Notes: a model not told the origin generated them from the letters alone. DNA of 64,000 bases from Clostridium estertheticum (GCF_011065935.2 NZ_JAAMNH020000001.1:3679001-3743000), one strand, 5' to 3'. Numbered from the stretch's first letter, positions 8,582-18,552 are shown. Made by a program: numbers and translations.

Positions 8582-9678
8582 TAATCTAAATAATCTTTTA
8601 ATTTTTTACTTCTACTTGGGTGTCTTAACTTACGTAGTGCTTTGGCTTCAATTTGCCTTATTCTCTCGCGAGTTACGTTAAATTCTTTTCCAACTTCCTC
8701 AAGAGTCCTTGCGCGTCCATCATCTAGTCCAAATCTTAATCTTAATACTTTTTCTTCCCTAGGAGTTAGGGTATCTAAAACATTGATTAATTGCTCTTTA
8801 AGCATTGTAAATGCTGCAGCTTCTGCCGGTGCTAGTGCATCATCATCTGGAATAAAATCACCTAAATGACTATCCTCTTCTTCGCCTATAGGTGTCTCAA
8901 GAGATACTGGTTCCTGTGCAATTTTCATTATTTCTCTAACTTTTGCCACAGGCATTTCCATTTTTTCAGCAACTTCATCTGGTTGAGGTTCCCGACCAAG
9001 TTCTTGAAGGAGTTGCCTTGAAACTCTAATAAGCTTATTTATAGTTTCAACCATATGCACAGGTATCCTTATTGTTCTCGCTTGGTCAGCTATGGCTCTA
9101 GTTATTGCTTGCCTAATCCACCAAGTAGCATAGGTACTAAACTTAAATCCTTTTCTATAGTCATATTTTTCTACAGCTTTTATTAACCCTAAATTACCTT
9201 CTTGAATAAGATCTAGGAATAGCATTCCCCGTCCAACATATCTCTTAGCTATACTAACCACTAGTCTTAAATTAGCCTCTGCTAGTCTTTTCTTCGCAAC
9301 CAGATCGCCTTCTTCATTTCTTTTAGCAAGTTCAATTTCCTCAGCTGATGATAATAATGAAACTTTTCCAATTTCTTTTAAATACATTCTAACTGGGTCA
9401 TCTATAGATATACCTTCAGGTATGCTAACATCAAGTTCTTCAGTTTCTGGTTCACTTTCAGCTTGAGCACCAGTACTAGGCGCCACTTCATTCATATCCC
9501 CAACAACATCTATTTCCATTGATTCTAAAACTTCATAAACCTTTTCTATTTGTTCTGGGCTTAGATCTATTTCATAAAGTTCATCCATTACTTCTTTATA
9601 AGTTAAGGATCCTTTTTTCTTACCTTTTTCAATAAGTTTCTTGACTATAGTCATTTTTGAGCTTTTATCCTTCATCAT
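8581..9678 (-). CDS. rpoD: RNA polymerase primary sigma factor (sigma-A/sigma-70)
   Basis: 365-residue housekeeping sigma factor. An N-terminal region 1.1-like segment is followed by region 1.2 (IDDPVRMYLKEIGKVSLLS), region 2 with NLRLVVSIAKRYVGRG and the -10 binding DYRKGFKFSTYATWWIRQAI, region 3, and region 4 ending in LRLRFGLDDGRARTLEEVG and VTRERIRQIEAKALRKLRHP. Two ATG codons are adjacent; either is well spaced from AAAGGAGG. It follows dnaG by 19 bases, the classic dnaG-rpoD arrangement. Confidence 0.98.
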   Translation of the reverse strand: MMKDKSSKMTIVKKLIEKGKKKGSLTYKEVMDELYEIDLSPEQIEKVYEVLESMEIDVVGDMNEVAPSTGAQAESEPETEELDVSIPEGISIDDPVRMYLKEIGKVSLLSSAEEIELAKRNEEGDLVAKKRLAEANLRLVVSIAKRYVGRGMLFLDLIQEGNLGLIKAVEKYDYRKGFKFSTYATWWIRQAITRAIADQARTIRIPVHMVETINKLIRVSRQLLQELGREPQPDEVAEKMEMPVAKVREIMKIAQEPVSLETPIGEEEDSHLGDFIPDDDALAPAEAAAFTMLKEQLINVLDTLTPREEKVLRLRFGLDDGRARTLEEVGKEFNVTRERIRQIEAKALRKLRHPSRSKKLKDYLD

Positions 9679-9697
9679 ATTACCTCCTTTCTAAATA

Positions 9698-11467
9698 CTA
9701 TAATTGTTTTATATCTTTTTGCACGTCTATAAGTTTTTGGGCAAGTTTTATAGATTCTTCTAACAAACCTTTTGATTCATATTTTTTGATTTTATTCATA
9801 ATTTCTTTTTTCGACTCCTCTAACTTGAATTTTTTTAGTTCTTTTATGCAGTCATTTATAAGTTTTTTATGATACTCTTCATCGCCATCAAATTCAATTT
9901 CCATAGTATTTATCCATTCTTTTGTACATTCTATATCATTACATCTAAACTCGATGTTTTTAATTTTTTCATCTTTTGCTAAATTTTTATATTCAACAAT
10001 TAATTTATATATAATTTTATGACTTTCAAGTACTAATTGATCTATGGACAGGGTTTCTGTAATATAATCACAATTTTCCCCGCTTATAAACATGAACTTC
10101 AATAAATTTCTTTCAGCCTTAATATAAGCTGGTTCTAAATATAATTTTTGTCCAAAATCCTGTTGTATATTCATTTTTTGAGTTTTTTTTGAATTTTTGT
10201 CAATTTCTTCTCTTAATAAGTCATATATTGCTTGTTCTTTGATGCCTGTTTGTTCAGAAATCTTTTTTATATGAACATCTTTTTCAACAGGATCTAAATC
10301 TACAATAATTTCAGTTACCTTTTTAACATACTGTATTAGCATTTCACTATTCGAAAAATTTATTCCGTCACTTGCTCTTTTAATTCTATAATCTATTATA
10401 GGAAGAGCATCATCCACCAGTTTCTGAAAAGCCTGCTGTCCATTGTTTTTTATATATTCATCAGGATCCTTACCCTTTGGTACTATTAGCACTCTCAGAT
10501 CAAAGCCTTCATTCCTTAATGTCTCTAGTCCCTTTAGTGTCGCTGCTTGACCTGCAAAATCAGCGTCATAGGAAATAATGACTTTATCTACATACTTTTT
10601 TAATAATTTTGCTTGATTAATAGTAAGTGCCGTACCAAGGGATGCAACGACATTTGAAAAACCATATTGATGAAGTGAAATACAATCCATATATCCCTCT
10701 ACAATTATAATTGTTCGAGATTTATTATTTTTGATTACAAAATTCAATCCATAAAGATTATATCCTTTATGAAATAAGGTAGTCTCAGGTGAATTTAAAT
10801 ACTTTGGTTTTGAATCGTCTAAAACTCTTCCTCCAAATCCAATGACCTTCCCCTTATAATCAAACACAGGAAACATTATTCTATTTCTAAATCTATCATA
10901 ATATGAACCTTTAGGACTTTTAATAATTAATCCTATATTTAGTAAATCGAGTTCAGAGTAACCTTTCTTTTTTAGGTATAATAACAAGCCATCCCATTTA
11001 TCAATGGAAAACCCTAAACCAAATTTCTTCATAGTAGTTTCAGAGATTCCTCGGTTTACAAAATATGCTCCAGCTTTCTTATCCTTTCTTAAATTGTCAT
11101 AAAAATACCTAGCAGCTTCTACATTAATATTGTACATTTTATTATATATGTCCTTTTGTACATTGTTTTCCTCATTGTCTATTTCTATACTAATGTTGGC
11201 TCGTTCAGCAAGGAGCCTTGCAGCATCAGGAAAAGTTACATTCCTCTCCTTCATAATATAACTAATTACATTCCCAGCTTCACCACACCCAAAACATTTA
11301 TAAATTTGTTTGTCTTGAGATACAGTAAAAGAAGGACTCTTCTCATTATGAAAAGGACAAAGTCCAATGTAATTTCTTCCAGTTCTTTTAAGTTTAACAC
11401 TTTCAGATATTACATCCACAATATCATTTTGTTCCTTTATTTTTCGGATGACATCTTCAGCAATCAA
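9698..11467 (-). CDS. dnaG: DNA primase
   Basis: Makes RNA primers at the replication fork together with the helicase. 589 residues: the N-terminal zinc-binding domain reads CPFHNEKSPSF and CFGCGEAGN (about residues 38-64), followed by the catalytic core with FPVFDYKGKVIGFGGR, the TOPRIM motif IIIVEGYMDC and ISYDADFAGQAA, and a helicase-binding C-terminal region rich in charged residues. The start is TTG at 11467, ten bases after GGTGG. It heads the dnaG-rpoD pair, with dgt upstream after about 230 AT-rich bases. Confidence 0.97.
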   Translation of the reverse strand: MIAEDVIRKIKEQNDIVDVISESVKLKRTGRNYIGLCPFHNEKSPSFTVSQDKQIYKCFGCGEAGNVISYIMKERNVTFPDAARLLAERANISIEIDNEENNVQKDIYNKMYNINVEAARYFYDNLRKDKKAGAYFVNRGISETTMKKFGLGFSIDKWDGLLLYLKKKGYSELDLLNIGLIIKSPKGSYYDRFRNRIMFPVFDYKGKVIGFGGRVLDDSKPKYLNSPETTLFHKGYNLYGLNFVIKNNKSRTIIIVEGYMDCISLHQYGFSNVVASLGTALTINQAKLLKKYVDKVIISYDADFAGQAATLKGLETLRNEGFDLRVLIVPKGKDPDEYIKNNGQQAFQKLVDDALPIIDYRIKRASDGINFSNSEMLIQYVKKVTEIIVDLDPVEKDVHIKKISEQTGIKEQAIYDLLREEIDKNSKKTQKMNIQQDFGQKLYLEPAYIKAERNLLKFMFISGENCDYITETLSIDQLVLESHKIIYKLIVEYKNLAKDEKIKNIEFRCNDIECTKEWINTMEIEFDGDEEYHKKLINDCIKELKKFKLEESKKEIMNKIKKYESKGLLEESIKLAQKLIDVQKDIKQL

Positions 11468-11695
11468 TAATTTACTACCACCTTACTTATATAAATTCAC
11501 AACGTATTCCTATTCGACAAAAAAGTGTATTATCCTTCTTTATATCCACTTTTTTTAATAATAATTATGCTTGCATATTATATATTCTTTATAAATTACA
11601 AATTTCCTTCAATATTTCTATTTTTTTATTTTTTTATTTTTAAATTCAGAATAAGTTCACTCTTATGGAAGTATTTACTGCTTTATTCTAATATT

Positions 11696-12724
11696 TTAAT
11701 AAATAACAACTTTAGGGAGGTACAAATTATTAAAGAGCATTAAACAATAATCATCACTCATACCAGAAATATAATCTGCTACTCCTATATCTAATCCTTC
11801 CTCCTGAACTATACACTTGTAAAAGTCTGGCATTGCCTGTGGGTTGTTATAGTAGTATGTAAATACTTGCGTTACAACAAATTGAGCTTTTTGTCTTTCT
11901 TCCTTTAATATTTCTCCTTTATATATATTTTCAAACATAAAATTTCTTAAACCACCCAATGCACCTGATACGACTTCACTAAGTGATACCTCTATCTTAT
12001 CCCTATCTAAGTTATTTAATGTATTAAAAATACAATCTCTAACTAAGGTATCTATTCGCTTGCCATGATTTGTGCCTAAAACTTCTAGGGCAGTCCTTGG
12101 TAACATTGACTCTTTTAATAATCCTGCTCTTATGGAATCATCTATATCATGATTAACATATGCGATTTTGTCGCTATACCTAACAACCTGACCTTCTAGT
12201 GTTTCAGCCTTTCCACTCTTTCTAGAAAAGCCACTATGATTGAGAATTCCATCTAGTACTTCCACGCTTAAATTAAGTCCAGCACCTAATTTTTCAATTT
12301 TTGTAAGCACTCTAATGCTATTTTCGTTGTGCCTAAACCCTCCTGGCAAAATATCATTAAGCACCTCTTCCCCATTATGAGCAAAGGGTACATGCCCTAT
12401 ATCATGCCCTAGCGCTATAGCTTCTATTAGATCTTCATTTAAACCTATACCTTTACCTATAGTTTTAGCTATTTGTGCAACCTCCAGGGTATGTGTAAGT
12501 CTTGTTCTATAGTGATCACTACTAGCCTTTATATATACTTGAGTTTTATGCTGCAGTCTCCTAAATGATTTACTATGTATTATCCTATCTCTATCTACCA
12601 TATAGCAGGTTCTTACATCATCTAGCTCTTCTGATATTTTTCGTCCTTTTGAGTTTATAGATAAGGCCCCATAGGTCATAATTATATTACTTTCATTGGT
12701 TTCTATTCTTTGGCGAATGTTCAT
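11696..12724 (-). CDS. dgt: Deoxyguanosinetriphosphate triphosphohydrolase-like protein
   Basis: HD-domain dNTPase of 342 residues that likely splits dNTPs to the nucleoside and triphosphate. The HD metal ligands are seen in RRLQHKTQVY, THTLEVAQIA and LGHDIGHVPFAHNGE; further motifs are GGFRHNENSIRVL and VRYSDKIAYVNHDIDD. The length matches the short type 2 family common in Firmicutes. A strong AGGAGG lies eight bases before the ATG. It is divergent from the cotS-like gene. In related clostridia dgt commonly lies next to ppdK and dnaG; here about 10 kb of accessory DNA separates it from ppdK. Confidence 0.93.
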   Translation of the reverse strand: MNIRQRIETNESNIIMTYGALSINSKGRKISEELDDVRTCYMVDRDRIIHSKSFRRLQHKTQVYIKASSDHYRTRLTHTLEVAQIAKTIGKGIGLNEDLIEAIALGHDIGHVPFAHNGEEVLNDILPGGFRHNENSIRVLTKIEKLGAGLNLSVEVLDGILNHSGFSRKSGKAETLEGQVVRYSDKIAYVNHDIDDSIRAGLLKESMLPRTALEVLGTNHGKRIDTLVRDCIFNTLNNLDRDKIEVSLSEVVSGALGGLRNFMFENIYKGEILKEERQKAQFVVTQVFTYYYNNPQAMPDFYKCIVQEEGLDIGVADYISGMSDDYCLMLFNNLYLPKVVIY

Positions 12725-12891
12725 AAATTCCCTCCTGAACCGAAAACTATTTCTATAATTGCTTATATTATTTTTTTATACACCTTACTTAGTATTCTAC
12801 AAATTAAATTAATTTCCCTTTTTTAATATTAAACGTATATTATATAAATTTTATTAATATCCTAATAATGTAATAATTTTTTAGGAGTGAT

Positions 12892-13962
12892 ATGATGCCC
12901 TCCACAGCTAAAAACATAAATAACATAGATTTATTATCTGAAGAAAACGTAAAAAAATACATCCTCCCTCAATATAACTTAACTAATGCTGATATATCGC
13001 AAATTAAATTTAAAGATACTGATAAACAAAGAGCTGTATATAAAGTGCAATACTTCGATGAATGCTATTGTTTAAAAAAAGTTTATTACAGCGTAAAGGA
13101 TTTATTATTTGTATATTCAGCTATAGAATGGTTATATAGAAATGGTATCCATGTACCTCGAATCCTTAAGACAAAAACCAATAGCAGATATATAAACTAC
13201 AATAATATGCTATTCATACTTACTCCCTGGGTAGATGGTATTAAATGTGACTACGATAATATAGATCATATACTAGCCTGTAGTAGCAATCTTGCAAATA
13301 TGCATAAAGTAAGTATTAATTTCACCCCTATATGTGGTAGCAACATAAAGGAAGGCTACGGGACCTTAGGCACTTCAATGTATAAGCACTATGAAAGCCT
13401 TCTTAATTTCTCTAATTTAGCTTATAAATATGATGATGCTTTTTCGAGACTATATCTTGAGCATTTTGATTCGAGTAATAAGCTGGCTCAATGTTCTACC
13501 CACATTGCTTATGGTATGAACCAGGATAATCTTACAAAATCATTGTGTCATCTTGACTATGTTAATAAAAATATTATATTTGATACTAATAATGAAATAT
13601 GGGTAATAGATTTTGATAAATGTAGAAATGATTATTGCGCCCATGATATTTCCTACTGTTTAAGGCGACTTCTAAAAAGAGACAGCACAAAATGGGATTT
13701 AGAGCTCGCAATAAGCTTTTTAGAATTATATGATAAAATTCTAACTTTAACCTTGGATGATTATAAATATATTCTTGTATATTTAGCCTTTCCCCAAAGG
13801 TATTGGAAAATATCAAGAGATTATTATGGTAATATTAATAAATGCAATAAAAAAGCTTTCTTAAATCTACTAAATAATTCAACTAACAAAAATGAATATC
13901 AATTAGATTTTGCTTTCGGGCTTAAAGCTTATATGGAAAATAAATTTAAAACAATTTTATAA
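12892..13962 (+). CDS. CotS-family spore coat-associated kinase-fold protein
   Basis: 356 residues with the aminoglycoside phosphotransferase/CotS fold. The catalytic loop is present as CHLDYVNKNIIF (H220, D222, N227) and the metal-binding motif as VIDFDKC (D240, D242), so the protein may be an active kinase rather than a dead one. CotS proteins are spore coat components in bacilli; the substrate here is unknown. ATG codons at 12892 and 12895 follow AGGAG; the second is better spaced. It is one of few plus-strand genes and ends at a bidirectional terminator. Confidence 0.8.
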   Translation: MMPSTAKNINNIDLLSEENVKKYILPQYNLTNADISQIKFKDTDKQRAVYKVQYFDECYCLKKVYYSVKDLLFVYSAIEWLYRNGIHVPRILKTKTNSRYINYNNMLFILTPWVDGIKCDYDNIDHILACSSNLANMHKVSINFTPICGSNIKEGYGTLGTSMYKHYESLLNFSNLAYKYDDAFSRLYLEHFDSSNKLAQCSTHIAYGMNQDNLTKSLCHLDYVNKNIIFDTNNEIWVIDFDKCRNDYCAHDISYCLRRLLKRDSTKWDLELAISFLELYDKILTLTLDDYKYILVYLAFPQRYWKISRDYYGNINKCNKKAFLNLLNNSTNKNEYQLDFAFGLKAYMENKFKTIL

Positions 13963-13975
13963 TTTATTCATAAGT

Positions 13976-14004
13976 AAAAAGCCACTGCAAAGCAGCGGCT
14001 TTTT
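13976..14004. terminator. Bidirectional terminator between the cotS-like gene and the reductase operon
   Basis: Arms AAAAAGCCACTGC and GCAGCGGCTTTTT pair with one mismatch around an AAA loop. The flanking A and T runs let it work on both strands, ending the plus-strand cotS-like gene and the minus-strand reductase operon. Confidence 0.85.
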
Positions 14005-14037
14005 GAGATAAATCTATTAACTACATCTTGGTGAAGA

Positions 14038-14122
14038 CACTATTTTTTTCTTGGGTTATTTACTTCAGCTTGTGCAGCTATCATAAAAGACCAACCACTA
14101 TATTTTACTATTATGGAACACT
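14038..14122 (-). repeat. Direct repeat copy A, resembling the ppdK 3' end
   Basis: 85 bases that match copy B (19771-19858) with few substitutions and a single three-base gap. The minus strand reads GWSFMIAAQAEVNNPRKK then a stop, against the true PPDK ending AAAQAEVNNPRPSKK. There is no credible start, so it is probably a remnant. Copies A and B bracket the reductase operon and merR. Confidence 0.7.
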
Positions 14123-14170
14123 CTTGTAGCCATTGATATTATTAACTACTCCAATTTGTTAAAATCATTG

Positions 14171-15628
14171 CTATTCTTCTACAAGGTTTGTTTTAATATA
14201 TTCAACAGCATTGTTACCTGCCATTCTACCACTATTTACAGCAAATCCTAGAGAATTGCCTGGTAAAACAAATACGTAGTCAGGGTTACAAATTGAATTT
14301 GCATCAGTTCCTGCGGCATATAATCCTGAAATAACTTTAAAATCATCGGTTACTACTTCTGTCATATCATTAATCTTAATTCCACCCAAACTTCCATATG
14401 CACTTGGTGCAAATTTTAAAGCGTAGAATTTCGAACCATCAATAGGAATCATATATTTATGATTTTTGCCAAAGTCCTTGTCTCCTGTTTTGCATGCTTC
14501 GTTGTAACTTTCCAACGTGGCTTTTAATCCCTCTTTATCAATACTTGTTTTTTTAGCCAATTCTTCAATTGAATCAGCAATAAATAAAACGTCACTTCCG
14601 TTTTTAATTGCTTCTTCCATTTCGTGATTAAAGTATGACATATCCATAGAAGATGTTACCACATTAATTAAATCTAAGCCATTCTCTTCATATTTTTTAA
14701 TTAATTTATCATCAATAATTGAGAATGCAACACGGTTTTTCTGACGTGAAATAGCATTTACTGAAAATACTGGATTCTCAACAACTTCTTCATTGTAAAA
14801 CCGTTTTCCATCTAAATTAACGAAAACATTAGGCTGACGGAAAGGCAGTTCTATTGGTGCATACCCTCCTGTATTTGGAGCAAAGAATACAAGTTCCATG
14901 TCCATATAATCTTTAGCTGCACCTGCATCCCATGCCATTTGAATTCCATCTCCAGTTAATCCTGGGATACGATATGAGAATAAGTCTTTTCCCCATTCAT
15001 ATGCAGTGTATTTCTTAATGAACTCTGGGCTATCTCCAAAACCACCTGTAGAAATAATAACTGCTCCAGCATAAACTTCTAATTCACCATCTTTATCATT
15101 AGCTGTTACACCAATAACTTCTCCCTCTTCTTTAATAAGACCCTTTACAGGTGTCTCTAATAATATTTTAACACCTAATTCGTCTGCTCTTTCTGTCATT
15201 GCTTTAATCATTGTAGCAGCTGCACGGAGTCCTGGATTTCCAGTTTTAGGCTTAACAATATGCCAAGTTGCTTCTGAGCCTGGAAAATATTTTGATGGTA
15301 ATGCGAATTCCACGCCCATTTCCTGTAACCATTCAATTGTATCTGCTGACTGATCAATATATTTCTTAACTAATTTTGCATCTGATCTCCAGTGTGTATA
15401 GTCCATAAATTTTTCGAATGCTTCTTCTCTTGTAAGACCAATTAATCTTTCTTTTTGAAGTTTTGTTTCAACCCCAAGCAATCCCATTGCCATATTGGCA
15501 CATCCACCTGTAGAATTGGCTTTTTCAAGCATCATTACCTGTGCACCATTTTCAGCTGCAGTAATTGCCGCTGCAAGTCCTGATGCTCCTCCTCCAATTA
15601 CAACCACGTCTGTCTCAAATTCTCTCAT
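14171..15628 (-). CDS. Fumarate reductase-like FAD-dependent reductase, substrate unknown
   Basis: 485-residue flavoprotein of the fumarate reductase/succinate dehydrogenase FAD family. The Rossmann motif VVVIGGGASGLAAAI sits at residues 8-22, MLEKANSTGGCANMA follows, VIISTGGFGDSPEF marks the second FAD contact, NLDGKRFYNEE the domain junction, and YAAGTDANS with PGNSLGFAVNSGRMAG the C-terminal FAD motifs. By eye, the fumarate reductase His in the HTMGG-like motif is replaced (YGSLGGIKIN), and the proton-donor Arg expected after GKRFxNE is not evident (VVENPVF), so fumarate itself is an unlikely substrate. There is no signal peptide or heme-binding motif, so it is cytosolic and presumably gets electrons from the two iron-sulfur proteins encoded just upstream. 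Strong AGGAGG site. Confidence 0.82.
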   Translation of the reverse strand: MREFETDVVVIGGGASGLAAAITAAENGAQVMMLEKANSTGGCANMAMGLLGVETKLQKERLIGLTREEAFEKFMDYTHWRSDAKLVKKYIDQSADTIEWLQEMGVEFALPSKYFPGSEATWHIVKPKTGNPGLRAAATMIKAMTERADELGVKILLETPVKGLIKEEGEVIGVTANDKDGELEVYAGAVIISTGGFGDSPEFIKKYTAYEWGKDLFSYRIPGLTGDGIQMAWDAGAAKDYMDMELVFFAPNTGGYAPIELPFRQPNVFVNLDGKRFYNEEVVENPVFSVNAISRQKNRVAFSIIDDKLIKKYEENGLDLINVVTSSMDMSYFNHEMEEAIKNGSDVLFIADSIEELAKKTSIDKEGLKATLESYNEACKTGDKDFGKNHKYMIPIDGSKFYALKFAPSAYGSLGGIKINDMTEVVTDDFKVISGLYAAGTDANSICNPDYVFVLPGNSLGFAVNSGRMAGNNAVEYIKTNLVEE

Positions 15629-15669
15629 GTTAATTTCCTCCTTTTATGTTATAAGTATTTATATTTATA

Positions 15670-16359
15670 TTATTCACTTTTTCTACGTCTTTTGCGAGCC
15701 ATCAATCCACCGCCATTTTCTATCTGCTTCTCAAAGCTTCCCACTGCAATCGGTTCAGATGGAACCTTAAGTACTACTGCTCCTGCTTTTTGAATTGCGA
15801 ATGCTTCACATACTGTTACGCAATCTCCACATCTGTCACAAAGAGATGACCCAATCACATGAATTAAATCTTTGCCACCAGCAATTACTTTTTTAGGACA
15901 CTTGTCTACACATTTACCACAGCCGTTACATTTTTCTGGTGCAACATAGTAACTGAAAAACTTCTTACATACTAAAGTATCGCATCTTTTTCTTTTTATA
16001 TGTTTTTCAAATTGTTCCTGCTCATCTTCTATTATCTTTTTAGTGATTTTTCCAACTTCTTTACCATAATTACAGCAGGAACCTATGATTAAATCCTCTG
16101 ACACTTCGGTTATAACTTCGATATCTCCATTGCGTCCAGTACCTTGGGTAATTCCTTCTGCCATTACATTAATCTGCAATATCCCCTCTCTGCAGATTAC
16201 ACATTCTCCACAGCTTGTACGTCTTATACTATCAGTAAATGCTCTCATCTTGTCAACAGGACATAGATTTTCTGCCTCTTGATTATATGCCTGAGTTACA
16301 AAATCCTTGATTTCTTCCACAGATGTTTGTTTCCATAATTTTCTTTCACGTAATGTCAT
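15670..16359 (-). CDS. Ferredoxin-type protein with NuoF-like iron-sulfur segment
   Basis: 229 residues. The N-terminal half has a NuoF/51-kDa-type cluster site: C50, C53 and C56 in SCGECVICREG plus a cysteine pair at 95-96, about 39 residues on. The C-terminal half is a two-cluster ferredoxin with C144, C147, C150, C154 and C174, C177, C180, C184. The NADH and FMN binding parts of NuoF are absent. It probably relays electrons between the large NAD(P)H-linked oxidoreductase upstream and the flavoprotein reductase downstream. The chain ends in a basic RKRRRKSE tail. Spacing to both neighbours is short and an AAGGAGG site precedes the ATG. Confidence 0.82.
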   Translation of the reverse strand: MTLRERKLWKQTSVEEIKDFVTQAYNQEAENLCPVDKMRAFTDSIRRTSCGECVICREGILQINVMAEGITQGTGRNGDIEVITEVSEDLIIGSCCNYGKEVGKITKKIIEDEQEQFEKHIKRKRCDTLVCKKFFSYYVAPEKCNGCGKCVDKCPKKVIAGGKDLIHVIGSSLCDRCGDCVTVCEAFAIQKAGAVVLKVPSEPIAVGSFEKQIENGGGLMARKRRRKSE

Positions 16360-16375
16360 ACTTTTTCACCTCCTT

Positions 16376-18490
16376 TTATTTAACCTTGTACTGAGCCCAT
16401 AATTTTGGTCTTGTAATCTGTGTACGCAAATCACACTGCAAGCATCTGTTTGCTTCCCTACAAGCTGAAGATTCACTTAAACAATGATTTACCTCTTTGA
16501 AGTTTTGAATACGGCTTTCAATAGCTTCACATCCATTTTTTTCTCTTTCAAGATATAAAAATTTTTCATCTTTACCAATGTATGGATCAAGCACAACATC
16601 TTCTGTTAATTTATCCTCAATTATTCCATCTCCACCCAATGCAACATCTATAGCAGACGCTGCTCTACGTCCAGCTGCAATTGCTCTAATTACAGAATTG
16701 GTTCCATATACTACATCGCCAACCGCAAACATATCACTGTCACTTATCTTCATTTCATCTTCAGTTACAATTGAATTGCCCCGTCCAGTAGGAACATTCC
16801 ATCCTTCTGGTATTTCTGGTCTTTGTCCTATAGCAAAGATAACTGTATCTGCTGGTATAACATATTCTGAATCCGGTGCTATTTGAAGCTGCAATCTTTT
16901 ATTTTCATCAAAACTAAATGATTCTACCTCCTGACACTTCACTCCTGACGCAGTAGTCCCGTCATTTTCAATATCCATAAATGTTCTGGAATTAAGGATT
17001 GTAATTCCTTCTTCTGTTCCTTCTTCTATTTCATCAGCACTTGCAGTCATATCCTCTCTGCTTTCAAGACAAGCAATTGTGACATCTTTTGCGCCTAATC
17101 GTTTTGCTACTCTTGCACAGTCAAATGCTACATTACCGCCGCCTAGAACTACTACTTTTTCTCCTAGGGGTACTGGCTTTTGAAGTGAAACTTTCTTTAG
17201 AAAATCTATATTTTCATAAACATTTTCACAATTAGCTCCGTCGATTGCTAAACGTATACCTTTTCCAGCGCCAATTGCTATTAAAATTTTGTCAAAGCCT
17301 TTAGCTTTTAAATCCTCAAGTGAAGACACATATGCATTAGTTACTATTTTAACTCCAATACTTTCTATCTCTGCGATTTCTGCCTTAACTGCTTTTCTTG
17401 GAAGACGATATTCTGGAATACCAGTTAATAACATTCCTCCAGCTACTGATGATTTTTCAAACACTGTAACCTCATGTCCGCATTTTGCAAGATTATATGC
17501 TGCTGTTAAACCTGCAGGTCCGCTACCTACAACTGCAACTCTTTTATTTGTTTTAGATTTAAAAGTAACTTTATCACGCCATAATCCCTGATCATGTTCA
17601 GCTGCAAATTTCTTTAATTCCCTGATTGATAAGGAATTATTGATTTCTTTTCTCCTACATGCATTTTCACAAAAGGCCATGCAAACATATCCCAATGAGT
17701 GAGGGAATGGTGCTTTTTCACGAATAACTGCAATAGCAGCCTGGTATTTTTCTTCTTTAATATATCTAATATATTTGGGAACATCAATATTTGCTGGGCA
17801 TTCTGCCTTACATGGAACAAGACCAAGTTCACGATTGAAATTCTGTTTAAATACTCCCTCTTTATCCTGCAATGCTCCTGTAGGACAGACTTCTACGCAA
17901 GCTCCACAAAAACGGCAATTCTCTTTTGTTAGAGAATTGTGATTGCGAATGTCAACCATGATTCTATCATCTTCTGTCACTTCGTAATCTAGAACGTTGA
18001 CCCCTCTAACTTCTTTACAAACTCGTACACAACGTCCACAGGACACACACCTATTCATGTCTCGTACAATAAGTGGGTTACATGTATTCACTGGTACACT
18101 ATTTAATGTTCTTTTCAAACGAGAGGTACTTACTCCCAAGTATTGAATCAATGACTGTAATTCACATTTTAAATATTTCGAGCAAGTAGTACAATCATCA
18201 ACATGATTAGCCAACATTAATTCCATTGATAGCCTTCTCATTGCATTTAACTTCTCTGTTTTTGTATGTATTACTATTCCATCTTCTACCTTAGTAGTAC
18301 AAGCTGTCTTGATTTCGTCACATCCTTCTATTTCTACAACGCACAATCTACATGCGCCAATATCTGGCAAATCTGGATGATGACATAAATGAGGAATATA
18401 CATGTCTGCTTCCAACGCTGCATTCAAAACGCTTTTATCTGATTCTACTTCTAAAGTATAGCCGTCAATTGTAATCGATACCATTTTCAT
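16376..18490 (-). CDS. NAD(P)H-linked iron-sulfur flavoprotein (NuoG-like plus GltD-like)
   Basis: 704-residue fusion. An N-terminal plant-type 2Fe-2S domain uses C36, C47, C50 and C64; a NuoG-type His-Cys3 site follows (H96, C100, C103, C109), then two 4Fe-4S sites (C148-C158 and C192-C202). From about residue 225 it resembles the glutamate synthase small subunit/dihydropyrimidine dehydrogenase N-terminal family, with further cysteines (227, 231, 270, 274, 278), FAD site VAVVGSGPAGLTAAYNLA near 318, and NAD(P)H site VVVLGGGNVAFDCARVA. It should take hydride from NAD(P)H and pass electrons through clusters to its two partners. First gene of the three-gene operon; ATG is eight bases after GGAG. 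Confidence 0.85.
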   Translation of the reverse strand: MKMVSITIDGYTLEVESDKSVLNAALEADMYIPHLCHHPDLPDIGACRLCVVEIEGCDEIKTACTTKVEDGIVIHTKTEKLNAMRRLSMELMLANHVDDCTTCSKYLKCELQSLIQYLGVSTSRLKRTLNSVPVNTCNPLIVRDMNRCVSCGRCVRVCKEVRGVNVLDYEVTEDDRIMVDIRNHNSLTKENCRFCGACVEVCPTGALQDKEGVFKQNFNRELGLVPCKAECPANIDVPKYIRYIKEEKYQAAIAVIREKAPFPHSLGYVCMAFCENACRRKEINNSLSIRELKKFAAEHDQGLWRDKVTFKSKTNKRVAVVGSGPAGLTAAYNLAKCGHEVTVFEKSSVAGGMLLTGIPEYRLPRKAVKAEIAEIESIGVKIVTNAYVSSLEDLKAKGFDKILIAIGAGKGIRLAIDGANCENVYENIDFLKKVSLQKPVPLGEKVVVLGGGNVAFDCARVAKRLGAKDVTIACLESREDMTASADEIEEGTEEGITILNSRTFMDIENDGTTASGVKCQEVESFSFDENKRLQLQIAPDSEYVIPADTVIFAIGQRPEIPEGWNVPTGRGNSIVTEDEMKISDSDMFAVGDVVYGTNSVIRAIAAGRRAASAIDVALGGDGIIEDKLTEDVVLDPYIGKDEKFLYLEREKNGCEAIESRIQNFKEVNHCLSESSACREANRCLQCDLRTQITRPKLWAQYKVK

Positions 18491-18537
18491 TATTTACACT
18501 CCATTCCCATAATCTTTTCACTAAGTTATTTTATCTG

Positions 18538-18552
18538 CTTCCCTTAGGGAAG
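18538..18552. promoter_or_regulatory. Palindrome, likely MerR operator for the reductase operon
   Basis: CTTCCCTTAGGGAAG is a perfect 15-base dyad. On the minus strand it lies within a 19-base spacer between TTAATT and TAAAAT, the long-spacer geometry of promoters activated by MerR proteins. The core matches the second dyad at 18630. Confidence 0.55.

Noticed and set aside
11525..11743. Plus-strand open frame rich in Tyr, Phe and Ile between dnaG and dgt
   Set aside because: Low-complexity AT-rich translation with no ribosome binding site; overlaps the end of dgt.
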